NCBI RefSeq assembly: GCF_002865645.1
Contig: NW_020194585.1
Span: forward strand, 372,001-436,000
Length of the DNA: 64,000 nt
Source: Hyaloscypha bicolor E
Lineage: Eukaryota; Ascomycota; Leotiomycetes; Helotiales; Hyaloscyphaceae
Direction: 5' to 3'
Part shown: one piece after another, positions 39,305 through 49,562 of the stretch
Position numbering within the stretch: position 1 is the first letter of the stretch
How the letters are laid out: every line of letters starts with the position of its first letter
The notes under the pieces: model-generated
The model's database searches: none
What the model saw: the letters and a program-made list of their open reading frames with translations, nothing else
What the model was told of the DNA's origin: nothing
Translations under genes and position numbers: made by a program

Positions 39305-39715
39305 TAATTACGCTGCGAGAAAACTTGAAGTTGCCAAAGTTCGGGAAGTTGGTGCTTGCCCAAAAGGTCGCCAGAAGGAGATCAACGTGGGTAGTTCTGT
39401 TCCCCAAGTTCAATGCACTGGCGCTGAAGATGATTAGTGCCGACGTGCCCTTCAGCCGATACCGTCCAGTTCCGATTCAGTTTCGACGGCTGACTTCTGT
39501 CACTGCACTACCAGCACACGCAACGGCAAATTTTAATGCACCTGTAAGCTTCGATACATGCGCCAAGGCGACTTCGAACGATGTGGTTATGCCGACGGAA
39601 ACAGTGCATGAAGACGACCTTCTCCCCAGGCTTGGCGAGGTTCCGTACCGAATAGAGCGTTCCAGGATGTTCCGGGGGTCAGTATTGGTCAGGAACGGAT
39701 AGTAATGGATCGATC
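39297..39715 (+). pseudogene. Broken zinc-finger protein gene fragment
   Basis: In a frame overlapping the previous stop codon, MVSNYAARKLEVAKVREVGA leads into CPKGRQKEIN, then a possible 51-bp intron (39387-39437), then CRR, a layout I recall from fungal zinc-finger proteins. The frame meets TAA at 39534-39536 where CAA would give KFQCTCKLRYMRQGDFER, a C2H2-like segment. The expected H..TVHEDD continuation is in another frame. The piece ends at the target duplication of the solo LTR at 39716. It may be a second gene or a frameshifted tail of the upstream gene. Nonsense by C-to-T fits RIP leaking from nearby repeats. Confidence 0.45.
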
Positions 39716-39931
39716 TGTGACGGCGCTGGCTGGGGCCAAAGGGGGGTGGCTGTCATATGACTAGTTTCACCTAGCTAGCCGGCGTTTCAGTGGTTTTAGC
39801 TAGTATTTCCCTCCCTTTATCCCCTCCTTCTTCCCTCTCTCTCTCCTTCTTCTCTTTAGCTTAGTATTCTCAATATGGGATTTTCTCGGATCTTTAAGCC
39901 TTTGTACCATTGCCTTAATCCCGCCGTTACA
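39716..39931 (+). repeat. Solo LTR (family A), intact ends
   Basis: 216 bp, starting TGTGACGGCGCT and ending CCGCCGTTACA, with perfect CGATC duplications at 39711-39715 and 39932-39936. It is the best-preserved copy of the family also at 34729-34943; the shared core TTCACCTAGCTAGCCGGC is easily seen. Confidence 0.95.
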
Positions 39932-40198
39932 CGATCCAATCGTTCCTAAGCAAGCTAATCCCTATATATCCTTATTTTTTGTTATAGTAATATTGCAGTA
40001 CAATCTCTCTTTTGGATATAGCGCGATCGCTCCGCTTAGTCAAGCTCTATATACTCATATTCTAGAGTTCTGACACTTTACTAAAGCTCTTTTCTAGCTA
40101 GCTTTAATTAACTCTTTTACTCTAAATACTATTCCCTATTCTGCATATATTAGTTATAAGCCTGGCCTCGCACTAATATACTTATAATTGGCATGCCG

Positions 40199-40443
40199 TG
40201 TAACGGCTGGTGTTACATGATTGATACGGAGGTGGTTTCAGCCAAAGGGGTTGGTTTTAGCTAAGGTTCCAAGCTATGGTTCAAATCAAGCTCGCTTCCA
40301 AAGCTCGGCGTTCCAGTGGTTTTGGCCATACCTACTTATCCACTGCCACACCTCACTCCTTCTCTCCTTAGCTTTAGATTCTGTAGGACATTGGAATCAT
40401 AGATCTTTGAGCATTATTCCATTGCTTTGTTCCTGCCGTCACA
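40199..40443 (+). repeat. Solo LTR (family B, related to A)
   Basis: 245 bp, starting TGTAACGGCTGG and ending CCTGCCGTCACA, with perfect TGCCG duplications at 40194-40198 and 40444-40448. It shares termini and internal pieces (CGTTCCAGTGGTTTTGGC, CTCCTTAGCTTTAG) with family A but is clearly diverged and longer. Confidence 0.93.
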
Positions 40444-40448
40444 TGCCG

Positions 40449-40905
40449 CAAAGAGTATTTAAGAGCTTATTTAATTAACTCCTTCGATAATTGCATTTCT
40501 TTATTATTAATTAATTAATAAACTTTATTCTTATTATTTAATAGCAATTATAGCAGAAGCTATAATAAAGATTATTATTTTAAAGAATTATAATTCTTAA
40601 ATAAACTAATTTAATGCTTTTTAGAAAGTAGCTAGTAATAAATATAATAAATATAATAAATATAATATAAGCAAATTTTAAGTACTATTTATACTAGAAT
40701 TATATAAATTATATTGGATTATATTTCTTAATTAAGTAAAGAGCTTTATATATTTAGCTAAATATTATAAAAGATATAAAAAGATATATATAGCTTTAAA
40801 GAATAATATTAATTAATTTCTTATTAGAATTATTTCTTGAAATTAGTTATATTTATAAGTATTACTTTATAGCTTATTTATTTTAGTTACTTATATTATC
40901 TTATT
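40449..40905. other. AT-rich RIP-like tract, no gene
   Basis: AT-saturated DNA with a small ATAATAAAT tandem run near 40635-40665. It switches to normal composition exactly at the first ATG of the AAA-ATPase fragment. The last codons before the ATG in that frame (SYLYYLI) could be a mutated version of the residues preceding Walker B. Confidence 0.55.
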
Positions 40906-41594
40906 ATGGATGAAGCAGATGTTGTTCTAGAAGCAAGATCCATCGAAGACTTTCAAAGAAATGCAGTCGTGGCAAGTAAGTATGATTACCCTGGATCGAT
41001 GACCTGCAACTGAGATGTGCCACACTAGCTTTTCTAAGCCAGCTTGAATACTTCGAAGGCATCATGTTTCTGACGACCAACCGTATCGGTACCATCGACG
41101 CAGCGTTCATGTCGCGTATTCAAGTAGCAATCCACATGGGCGTTCTGGACGAGGGACATCGTAGAATTATCTGGGAGAACTGGTTCAACAATGAGAAACT
41201 GGGACTCAAACGCTCTAGCAAAAATGCTCTCCTTGCCCAATTAGACAGATGTGCGAAAATTAATATGAACGGGAGGGAGATCCGGAACACCCTCAACACC
41301 GCACAAAGTATTTCATACACGAGAGTAGGAGCAGATGGTAATATGAGTCCGGAAGACTTAAAAGCCGCCGCGAATGAGGCACAAAGCTTTCAAGAGTATT
41401 TACTGCTGAAAGTCAAAGAACAAAGGCTGCGGCACAGCCAGTATGGGACTGGAGACAGTAGAACTAGATTGAGCTCAAAATCTGGTTCTATGGGTGGCGC
41501 ATCTGATGATATGGCTGTGGTGTGGCCGGAGGAATTATCGAGGGCGAGTTCGTGGGCTGCAGGGCATGTGCTGTCGATGAGGAGGGATCTCTAA
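40906..41594 (+). pseudogene. 5'-truncated AAA-ATPase family gene
   Basis: Two exons (40906-40975 and 41029-41594; 53-bp intron GTAAGT..CACTAG) give 211 aa starting at the Walker B motif, MDEADVVLEARS. Next come QRNAVVASFLSQLEYFEGIM, the sensor-1-type FLTTNRIGTID, and AAFMSRIQVAIHM, the arginine-bearing region. The rest matches the C-terminal half of fungal AAA ATPases, with a Ser-rich tail. The Walker A half is missing: upstream is AT-only DNA. Either repeat insertion or RIP spreading destroyed the 5' half. ATP hydrolysis is impossible without the P-loop. Confidence 0.8.
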
Positions 41595-41879
41595 AATAAA
41601 AGCATCTACTTTCAAATCGTATCAAGAAAATATCATGGTAGCCTATGCCACAACGCATGGATGAGCCAGCCGATCCTCAGCCTTTACTGCCATCAAGCAA
41701 GGATTATTCAAAGCCTCTTAACTCAAGAACCCTTCAAATCTATTTAGCTTTTAGGGAAAAAACTCAATCTGAACAACCTAGCCTTGATGATCGGTGGCTC
41801 TTGAATCCTAGGCTAAGTTCCTAGAGAATTGTTGATCATCTCAGCTATCAGAAGACTTGCGTCAAGGTATAAGATTCCA

Positions 41880-42232
41880 CTATCTGCTTGCTTCCTGATT
41901 GGTGCGATTCCACCCGGGGATGAACGGGGAAGCCGTCCTGTTCGTCAGCCCTTCCAAACCTGTAAAATAATAGAAAAGGAGGCCCACGGATTCTCGGACA
42001 AAGCATCGGGGAAGCTAGTACCCATTATTTCCATCAAGCGATGCTCATATTGGCGCATGATCAGTCGTAAGCCCAAATCCGGGAGATAATCCGGGGAATT
42101 AAGCTCAAGTGGGGCGAGGTCCGATCTGGCCAGGGATATGTTCTTCCATCCAGTCATTCCTGTTTTCAGCACATGTTCTAATCCGGTCTTGCTATGATAT
42201 TCAGAAATGGCATAAGTAAAGTCCACTTGCAT
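41880..42232 (-). CDS. Hypothetical protein (96 aa)
   Basis: A two-exon model (42232-42022 and 41959-41880; intron 41960-42021, GTACTA..TTACAG) gives 96 aa ending GLTNRTASPFIPGW plus a short tail. Without splicing the first frame stops after QVWKG. I recognise no family. It starts only about 60 bp from the divergent galactanase start, which is tight; it may be a remnant of a longer gene. Confidence 0.33.
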
Positions 42233-42292
42233 TAAGGTAAATAGTTTTCTTACCAGAATCTTTCACTCGGCGCCTTATATTCAAACTCGAAG

Positions 42293-44193
42293 ATGTTGTC
42301 CTTGTTTTTCCAGATCGGCTTCATGGCCACGTTTACGGTAGCATCTCTTCAAATTGTGAGAGTCTCTCCAATTAGAAAAGTCTCTTATCATTAGCATATG
42401 GCTGTGTGCCCCTCCGAATAAAATTGGTGGCTGAGTGAAAACTCCTAGATTCCGGGCTCCACAATAACCACTGCGGGAACAAATCAACATATGCAAGCCC
42501 ACGGCGGAGGCATTGTCGAAGTCGATAATGTTTTCTACCTTATCGGAGAGAATAAACTAGCTGGTAGTGCTTTCCAGAGCATCAATTGCTATTCCAGCAC
42601 TGTGAGTTTGTTTACCCTCCTCGCAATTTCCTTTGCTTCCCCTTCCCTCATTTCACTCCCACATGCACAAACACTTGCGCAGCAAGCCTAACCTTCTATG
42701 TTCCCAGGATCTTGTCCAATGGACTTTCGTGAGCGAACTCTTAACCCTCCAAAGCTCCGGTGACCTTGGGCCAAATCGTGTAGTGGAACGTCCACACGTC
42801 CTTTACAATGATGCAACGAGCAAATATGTCATGTGGATGCACATCGATGATTCGAGCTATGCAGAGGCGAGAGCGGGTGTTGCAACCTCTGCTAGTATTT
42901 GTGGGGACTATACTTATTTGTGAGTCTCTTCGAGTAAGACTCGGAAATGAAGATTGTCGATTTATAAACTGATGCATGAATCCAGGGGCGCGAGTCAACC
43001 TCTAGGCTTTCAAAGTCGAGATTTGAATGTGTTTAAAGGCGAGAACTCAGTCACGGGATGCTACGGAACAGCTGCTAACTGGAAATCACCTCAGACACCG
43101 ACGGGACCGGTTATCTCTTGACTGAAGACCGCGCTAATGGACTTCGAATCGACCTTCTCTCTGCCGATTACTTAAGCGTGGTATCGGCTACTTATCTATA
43201 TGCACAAGATTATGAAGCCCCAGCTTTGTACAAGAGCGGGAGTACATATTTTATGTTTGCTAGTCATGAGAGTGGATGGTGTAAGTTTATTCTCATCTTC
43301 TACTCCTTTAACAGGCATTTTTGAATCATGGAAAAAAAGATACTGATGACAGACAGCACCAAATGATAATATCTACTGCACAGCAACTTCGCTGGCTGGG
43401 CCTTGGTCAGCGTGGGCCGATTTCGCTACTGCGGGTTCGAACACCTTCTCAAGTCAGACAGCAGCAATCGTAAACATCAATGGTGTAGTGATGTATGTAT
43501 TCCTCTCCTCTCACCTCCTCGCCACAATCGAAATCCGTATTTCAAATCCGTATTTCACTCAGACAGAGTAATTCTGACTTTCATCCAGGTACATGGGCGA
43601 CCGTTGGCAATCTACAAACCTTATGACATCAACCTATGTTTGGCTTCCCCTCACCATCTCCGGCCCAACAGCTGCACTCCACAATGAAGTAAATTGGATC
43701 CTCAACATCGCAGCCGGAACATGGACCACCGGTCCCTCTGAAACAACGCCCGAGGCTGAATCATCTACTAATTCCTGGGCTGGTGGGGCGAGAATATTGA
43801 CTTGCTCGAGTTGTTCGAACGCGAGCGATATTGGATATATTGGGGGACCCTCCCCGGGTGGGACATTAACTTTTAAGGGGATCTCAAGTACGTCGTAGTT
43901 TTGTTTACTCAATCCTCTCCATCTCTAGGCTGATGACGGGTACAGGCACGGTCTCAACGACAACCACCATCCGCATCCACCATAACAACGGCGACTCAAC
44001 GCAGCGATATGCAAATGTGGTCGCCAACGGAGTGAGTAAAGTCATCGCCTTCTTGCCAACTACGGGCGGGGTTCCGGGCACGAGCACGTTGACAGTTCCG
44101 CTGAATGCGGGGACGGGAAATACGATCGTGTTTGAAGCGTATAATTCAGGTTGGGCACCCGATATCGATAGATTGATGGTTCCTGTATCATAG
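42293..44193 (+). CDS. Exo-beta-1,3-galactanase, GH43 subfamily 24 type with CBM35
   Basis: Predicted 449-aa secreted enzyme that releases galactose from beta-1,3-galactan chains such as arabinogalactan. Eight exons: 42293-42355, 42449-42601, 42708-42919, 42986-43038, 43095-43280, 43357-43492, 43589-43887, 43946-44193; the sum is an exact reading frame. Exon 1 encodes a signal peptide (MLSLFFQIGFMATFTVASLQ). The catalytic domain has HMQAHGGGIVEV, VVERP (E99), LTEDRANGLRID, YEAPA (E201) and SSQTAA (Q256). Spacing matches the known subfamily-24 arrangement with a Glu acid and a Gln in place of the usual catalytic base. Residues about 320-449 form a CBM35 (SSCSNASDIGYIGG, NGDSTQRYANVVANG, GWAPDIDRL). 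Intron 4 (43039-43094) begins GC, not GT. Exon 1 is the least certain. Confidence 0.9.
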
Positions 44194-44306
44194 AGAGAAA
44201 GTCTTGGTTGAATGGTGGGGTTGAAAACCTGGGGTGAAAAAAGGGAAGGTTGCAGGGAGTGTGTGTCATGGTGCTGACAGCGGCTTGGATCTTTTCTTCT
44301 TTCTGT

Positions 44307-45406
44307 TTACTCTACACGCTTGCAGTCTCTTAGTACTAATTTTCCCCCTTTCTTCATGAAATATTTGGAAAACTCATCATACTCATGCCCTCTCCTGTGC
44401 ACGCGACCGTTGCTTTGCTTCTGCCTGCAAGACAATACAATCCTCCCTATTGAGTCATCCGGCAACACCACTCGGACTTCATGTGCCCGACGCGAGCCAG
44501 ATAGCACTGGCAATAAGAAGTTCTGCTCCTGAGATTGACTGGGAAACTCAAAGTTATCAGCCGTCTGCGTATGCTCATAGAAGTCGCTCCCCTCAATCTC
44601 TATCACCTTCTGAGCAATATTAGTCGCCATTTAAGCATCTAAAATTCCCTCCCTATGCAAAGGTCTCGTAGATTCAAGTAGTTTGACAGCCTGCAGCCTT
44701 ATCCGGTGGATTCGTAATTTTATCGCAATGCAATAAAGCGGCAGAATCCAACCCACATCTATCGTCGTTTTCGATTTTCGATGTTATGCTCGTGCAGTGC
44801 TTCTAATATTTATGGACTTCATTATCATGGCGATGAAGTCGTTGGTATGAGAGTCGCAGATTCGTTCCTCCGCTGAGGAAAGGCAAGTGTGTGCCCTGAT
44901 GGAGGCCATGGTGTGGTAGAGACGTAGCAGCCCATAAGCGAAGCCACTTCGAAGGGGGGGGGGGGGGGGGGGGGTGGGTGAGCAAGGAAACTAGCTTTGG
45001 AAGCAATGTAGGTACGGAGCAAGGAAGAAAGCTTTGCTTGAATACCGCGCTGGTGGCCAACTAGTTCTAGAGAAGATCCAGCTGTGGATTTCCCCTGCTG
45101 CCTTGCCTGCTCGGTCAAATGGAAAATGTGGCTTAGCAACAGGTGCAAATATTGTCTTGCCTGATCTATTGACTGAAACATAGGAGTCGGAAACTCCACT
45201 TCGGAGACTGGCAGACATATTCGTGATTTGTGCAACGGCTGTGTGAGGAGTTGTGCACCAGAATATATCCTGGAAAATGTTTCTGTGATCGAGTCATCGA
45301 GGGAGTCCCGAGGAGTTGCGCGACAGCGCAGGACCATGGCACTCCAAACTCGCTCAGGAAATCTTGTTCCTCCATTCCAGCCTATCCAGAACCTGTCTGT
45401 GATATC
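44307..45406 (-). pseudogene. C6-type fungal transcription factor, decayed
   Basis: Three blocks on the minus strand match the conserved body of fungal C6 regulators. Block 1 (about 45337-44980) has PTPMFQSIDQARQYLHLLL and IQAKLSSLLRTYIASKASFL. After the homopolymer, in another frame, comes AYGLLRLYHTMASI..AEERICDSHTNDFIAMI, ending at a stop near 44790. Block 3 (44630-44307) has NIAQKVIEIEG and a short C-terminal domain. The frame changes at a run of 20 C (44955-44974), the stretch normally linking blocks 2 and 3 is missing, and no zinc cluster is present upstream. Single-strand indel plus deletion makes it a pseudogene unless the run length is an assembly error. It lies between the galactanase and the sugar transporter. 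Confidence 0.65.
44955..44974 (+). repeat. G20 homopolymer inside decayed regulator
   Basis: Twenty consecutive G on the plus strand (poly-Pro codons on the minus strand). Reading frame on its two sides differs. Confidence 0.9.
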
Positions 45407-45457
45407 CTTGAAATGTTAGCCGCGCATCCACATAGTCGTCCTCAACTTCTACTTACA

Positions 45458-45652
45458 TCAAAGTTCAGCAACCATGCAGTTCTCGCACAGATATGGACTT
45501 TCAAGAAATTGGATTCCCGTATAGTAACCACACTCCGAAGGATCTAATCCTCGACTCTTCGCGAATGGGCAAATGTCATATATGTATTTGCCAACGCCCT
45601 GGTTGCGGCTTTTGTGGCGGCAACCAAACCTCATAATGTAAACCTTGCACAT
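45458..45652 (-). CDS. Small Cys-rich hypothetical protein (64 aa)
   Basis: Begins MCKVYIMRFGCRHKSRN and ends with C..C pairs (SECGYY, YLCENCMVAEL). The opening and the spaced cysteines resemble a class of uncharacterised short fungal proteins with a C/H-rich fold. The frame is open for another 86 codons upstream. A canonical intron (GTAAGT, branch GGCTAACAT, acceptor TTTCAAG, about 45407-45456) follows the TGA almost immediately, so the stop may be a mutated Arg codon and the gene may once have continued. Function unknown. Confidence 0.4.
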   Translation of the reverse strand: MCKVYIMRFGCRHKSRNQGVGKYIYDICPFAKSRGLDPSECGYYTGIQFLESPYLCENCMVAEL

Positions 45653-45910
45653 GTTTCTTGGAGTCTCGTTGAAAAGGAGAAGGATCCTGGTATTCTCTAG
45701 GCTCTTGATGAGTTCCGGTTGGTTGTGTACAAGTACTTTTCTTCCCTGTAGATGCTTTAGTTGTAGTTTGAGTTTGGGTCTTTGAACGTTAGCGGTGGAA
45801 GTATGGAAAAGTAGGTGGTCAAAGTTGTACGAAGTTATGGACTCGAGGAGATTCTGAGCAAACATGCTTTTCCCCGTGGTTCTAATTGTTTCCTCGCGAA
45901 GTCGATGCAA

Positions 45911-46523
45911 GTTGTCTACTATAAGTAGTGACCGGCGTCATAAGAACTCCGTGTCCGGTAACAATCACGCCCAAAGCCGCAGGGTGTATCACGAACATAA
46001 CTGTCAGAAACCGTCCACCTTGAAAACATGCAAGTATTGCAAATACGATGGCTATCATGAGCACACTTTAACATATACAAAACCGTAACGAGTCGATTAC
46101 CGGCGGGACAATCACTACTTGCAAAAGCAGCTCATCTTCTTTTCATTCTTTGCTGTGCGTAACTAACTGCAGTAGAGAATACTTTATTAATTACTACTAG
46201 TTGGACTCAATATTCTCCTAAGCTTTCCTGCAAAATCTGAGGCGAATATAGAGTCTCGGGGCCAAAAGTAAATGTTGCGAAGAGTTGCAGCCAGGCAGTG
46301 AATCCTTCTAATTTCAGAACATGAATGCCAATCACTTTTCCACGAACCTGTAAATTTAAATCACGCATGTACCGAAATAGGGAGAAGAAGATAGCTGCTT
46401 CTGGAGATTATGAATAATCTCATTTTCCCTCTCAGTCTATCATCTTTCATTACTTCAAACATATTTACTCCTTAAAGGACTCTTCGCCAACCGATATCAA
46501 TCAACTTCGACTTAAGAGAAGAA
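45911..46523. other. Intergenic, nothing recognised
   Basis: Mixed composition, short open frames on both strands without motifs. Confidence 0.5.
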
Positions 46524-46748
46524 ATGGTTCACTGGCCAAATGGTGAGATTAACTCGTTCCATGACCTCTATTACCAGAGGGCTCACTACCGCCGGCCCCT
46601 TGGCGTAGGATATTGGTTGGGGTGGGAGAACATTACTCAAAGATTGAACGATGTGGGAAGCCGGGAGGGATGGACTCTGGCGAAACTAATAGAGTTGGCC
46701 TTGTTGGTCTGTATAACCAGAATCAGAGGCGGTAAGAACCTCCAGTAA
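46524..46748 (+). CDS. Small hypothetical protein (74 aa)
   Basis: MVHWPNGEINSFHDLYYQ to GGKNLQ, preceded by a plausible A-rich leader (AAGAAATGG). Trp/Tyr-rich first half, one hydrophobic helix (LAKLIELALLVCI) near the end. No family recognised; it could be an exon of a larger gene, as the downstream sequence offers GGTAAGAAC donor-like sequence at 46730. Confidence 0.35.
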   Translation: MVHWPNGEINSFHDLYYQRAHYRRPLGVGYWLGWENITQRLNDVGSREGWTLAKLIELALLVCITRIRGGKNLQ

Positions 46749-47576
46749 CCCTCCAGCCTCCACGGGCTGGCACGACAGGTCCTTATGTATGCCTCTGAAG
46801 TTTCCGCCTCTAAGGACATCGGTGTCGCACATAGAAACCATACGAAAGCAGAGTCTATGCAACGAGAGAAACTAGGTATACATGCGTGGCCTTAACTGGT
46901 AGGTAGCACCTGCCAATTAGAAATATCAATGCCTGATCTTCTAAGTTTCCTTTTAGAGCACAATGGATTCGTCACTGACTTATTCAGTCAATGTTAAAGA
47001 CAAAGACCTCAATTTCTTGCAATGAATTCATGAACTAGAGAGTACCTTTGAACTGAGAGGGACGGGCTTCTTGATCGCTTTTATATACGCGCTCTAGGGG
47101 CTAAAATGTAGTAGAAAAAGAAAGTCTTATTTCACGACAAAAATTATAAAAACTGGCCTCCTCAAGAGAGGGGGAAGAGGGCTAAAATGGAACCAAATTT
47201 TCATTCGCATAAGCACCCTTTTAGGGAGGCCCTGGAAAGGTGCTAATATATATGTATATATAAGAGAGTTAACCTTAATCGTGCACGGAAATTACTACTT
47301 TGGGCGGACAATCCTGGTTTTGGAATGCTACGCGAGCTGAGTAGGGATCTATAGGGGTTCGCAGGGGCACCCACACATTGAATCTATCTCGAAGAGTTTG
47401 TAAGATATTAGGAAGTTCGAATTGTTTAAATTGCATGTACTGCTCTCCTTTTCATGTTCACTCATCAAGCCTCCTCCAAACCTACGACATCTCACGCATC
47501 CCATTCTCTGACGACCTTCCAAGCTATTCTGAGAGCCTTGACTTGAGTCGAGTCTCCCACAAGTCAACTTAGTCAA
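46749..47576. other. Intergenic, nothing recognised
   Basis: Includes A/T-rich stretches and a TATATATGTATATATAA segment near 47248-47264. It probably holds the 3' flank of the sugar transporter. No open frame of note. Confidence 0.45.
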
Positions 47577-49562
47577 CTATGCTACCTCTCTGTCAGCTGC
47601 CTCCCTCATCTCCTTGTGTTCAATTCCCATGCCAGCTTGCTTTTCCTCTGGGAAGTTAATTGCCGTTGCTTGAGCAACATTATCAACCATCTTTGCTTTG
47701 AGTTCTGGGCCATCGATTAAGAGAGAGATCTCTTCGAGTGAAGAGCCGCTGGTTTCGATGAAGAGGAAGTAAACGACAACCAACTCGACCAGCAACCACA
47801 CGTCGTACACAATGTAATCTGAGATTTCTGTTAGCCCTTGGAAGCTGAAATAAGAGGCTTGAGGAGACTAACAATGCCACTTAAGTTTGGCCAAAGCAAT
47901 CGGATTGACGTATTGGTTGAAGATCAGTGCCAGCGCGACCGCGAAGCTGTACAAAACAAGACCCTGGATATTGTCAACACGGCTGACAAGACTGTAGAAT
48001 GAGGGAGACGGAAGTATACTCTTGCTCTGAGGTTGTAAGGCAAGATCTCGCAGACATAAGTGACTTGCAGTGGTGTCCATCCAATGTTGAATGATGTATT
48101 ATACAGAACGATCATTGCGAGAACTCCTTTCGCGTATCCAGTATTCACGACTCCGCCAGCGTCAACTTGCTTTTCGTATGAAGCTTCGAGGGCAGTCCAG
48201 ACTGGCGCTCAAGTCAACTTCCACCAAATGAATTATTTCGACTCTGTTCACTCACCAACGAAAGAGATCAACATTCCAGTAGTAGATACGAGGAATAGTG
48301 TTCGTCGAGGGAATCTATCAACCATGAAAAACGCAACAAAGGCAGTGGAGAACAAAGACCAGAGAGCAAGTACGGCATTTATAAGAGTTTGCGTGCTTTC
48401 AGCTTTATATCCGATGGAATCCAGAATCAATGTTAAGTAGTACTGTATGATGTGTGAGCACAATTTATCCCACCAGACACTGCTGGGAGGATTCCAAGAA
48501 CTTACAGAAATCAGACCGTTCCCACTCCATTGGGAGAAAAATCCCACAACCACGAGAATCACTAATCGAAGTCGATTTCCCTTAGAGTGAAGGAAAGACA
48601 AGAAAGAGGTATTCTTCGCAACATCGTTGTCAATTCGAAGCGCTTCCCGGATCTCGTTCATCTCTACACTGACGAGTGGATCGTTGGGATTGCCATTTGC
48701 ATGATACTTTGTTATGATCTTACGAGCTTCATCATCGCGATCTTTGGAGATGAGCCAACGTGGAGATTCGACAATCGTGAAATATCCGAGGATTTGGATC
48801 ACGCTTGATAAAGCCTGAAGGGCAGAGGGAATCCTCCATGCCCATGAACTCTGGATTCGGAAGGTTCCATACGTTGTCCATGCGGCGACGATCGCACCAG
48901 AGTTCCATTGGGCATTGAAGAATCCGACGAGTGCAGACTATTGTCCTGAGTCAGTTGGAATTTCCGCCGAGGGGGAAAGTAAACGGAACCTTCTGGGTTG
49001 GAAATGCAAGTTCCATGATGAGAAGTGGTGCAGCAGTGAAGTTGAAAGCAATTGCAAAACCGATAAGGGCACGAGCGAAAACGAACATTCCAACTAGCTT
49101 GAATCAGTAAAAATAGTGAAGTTGGTTGGCTGTGATCTCACTGTTTTGAGCAGCTGCTTGGAGGGCAACGCCAATGAGAAGCACGCCAGCGGAGACGATG
49201 AGTGTGAGACGTCTGCCGAATCGATCACAAGAATAGGCGCAGAACGGCAATGCAATCAATTGACCGACATGTTGGATGGCATTCAATCTGTACAGAATGT
49301 TTATCTTAGACAGTAGAACGTGAATAGTTTGAATGGTGACCTACAGTGCAAGAGTGCTGGCGGTAGGTTGATTGAAGTAATCCTTCCATTCATCTAAACT
49401 TTGTAATCCATTCATCATCGAACCATCATACCCGTTGGCATAGCCTGAAAGGATAGTGAGGAAGAGAATAAGGTTAACCTTCATTATACCCTTGTCGTTG
49501 AACCATCCTGCCTTTCTGCCAGCGAGCGCTCCATCAACGTCAACTGGAGCCGAAGAAGCCAT
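47577..49562 (-). CDS. MFS sugar transporter (hexose/lactose-permease type)
   Basis: Predicted 533-aa plasma-membrane proton-sugar symporter with about 12 membrane helices. Eight exons on the minus strand: 49562-49345, 49287-49142, 49093-48990, 48937-48506, 48442-48256, 48201-48020, 47963-47873, 47818-47577; introns 48-63 bp, frame exact. Sugar-porter signatures: GYDGSMMNGLQ in helix 1, DRFGRR at 93-98, ESPRWL from 213, VDRFPRR from 341, and FNQYVNPIAL followed by the FIETSG (PETKG-like) box near 473-478. The third intron has an unusual GTTCCG donor but a good branch point and the frame demands it. Substrate cannot be read from sequence; galactose or a galactoside would fit the nearby galactanase (inference). 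Confidence 0.92.

Noticed and set aside
42281..42502. Minus-strand open frame over the galactanase start, including an FEFEYKAPSERF segment
   Set aside because: It overlaps the signal-peptide exon on the other strand, which joins in frame to the conserved IPGST..QAHGGG region; the antisense frame has no usable splice continuation.
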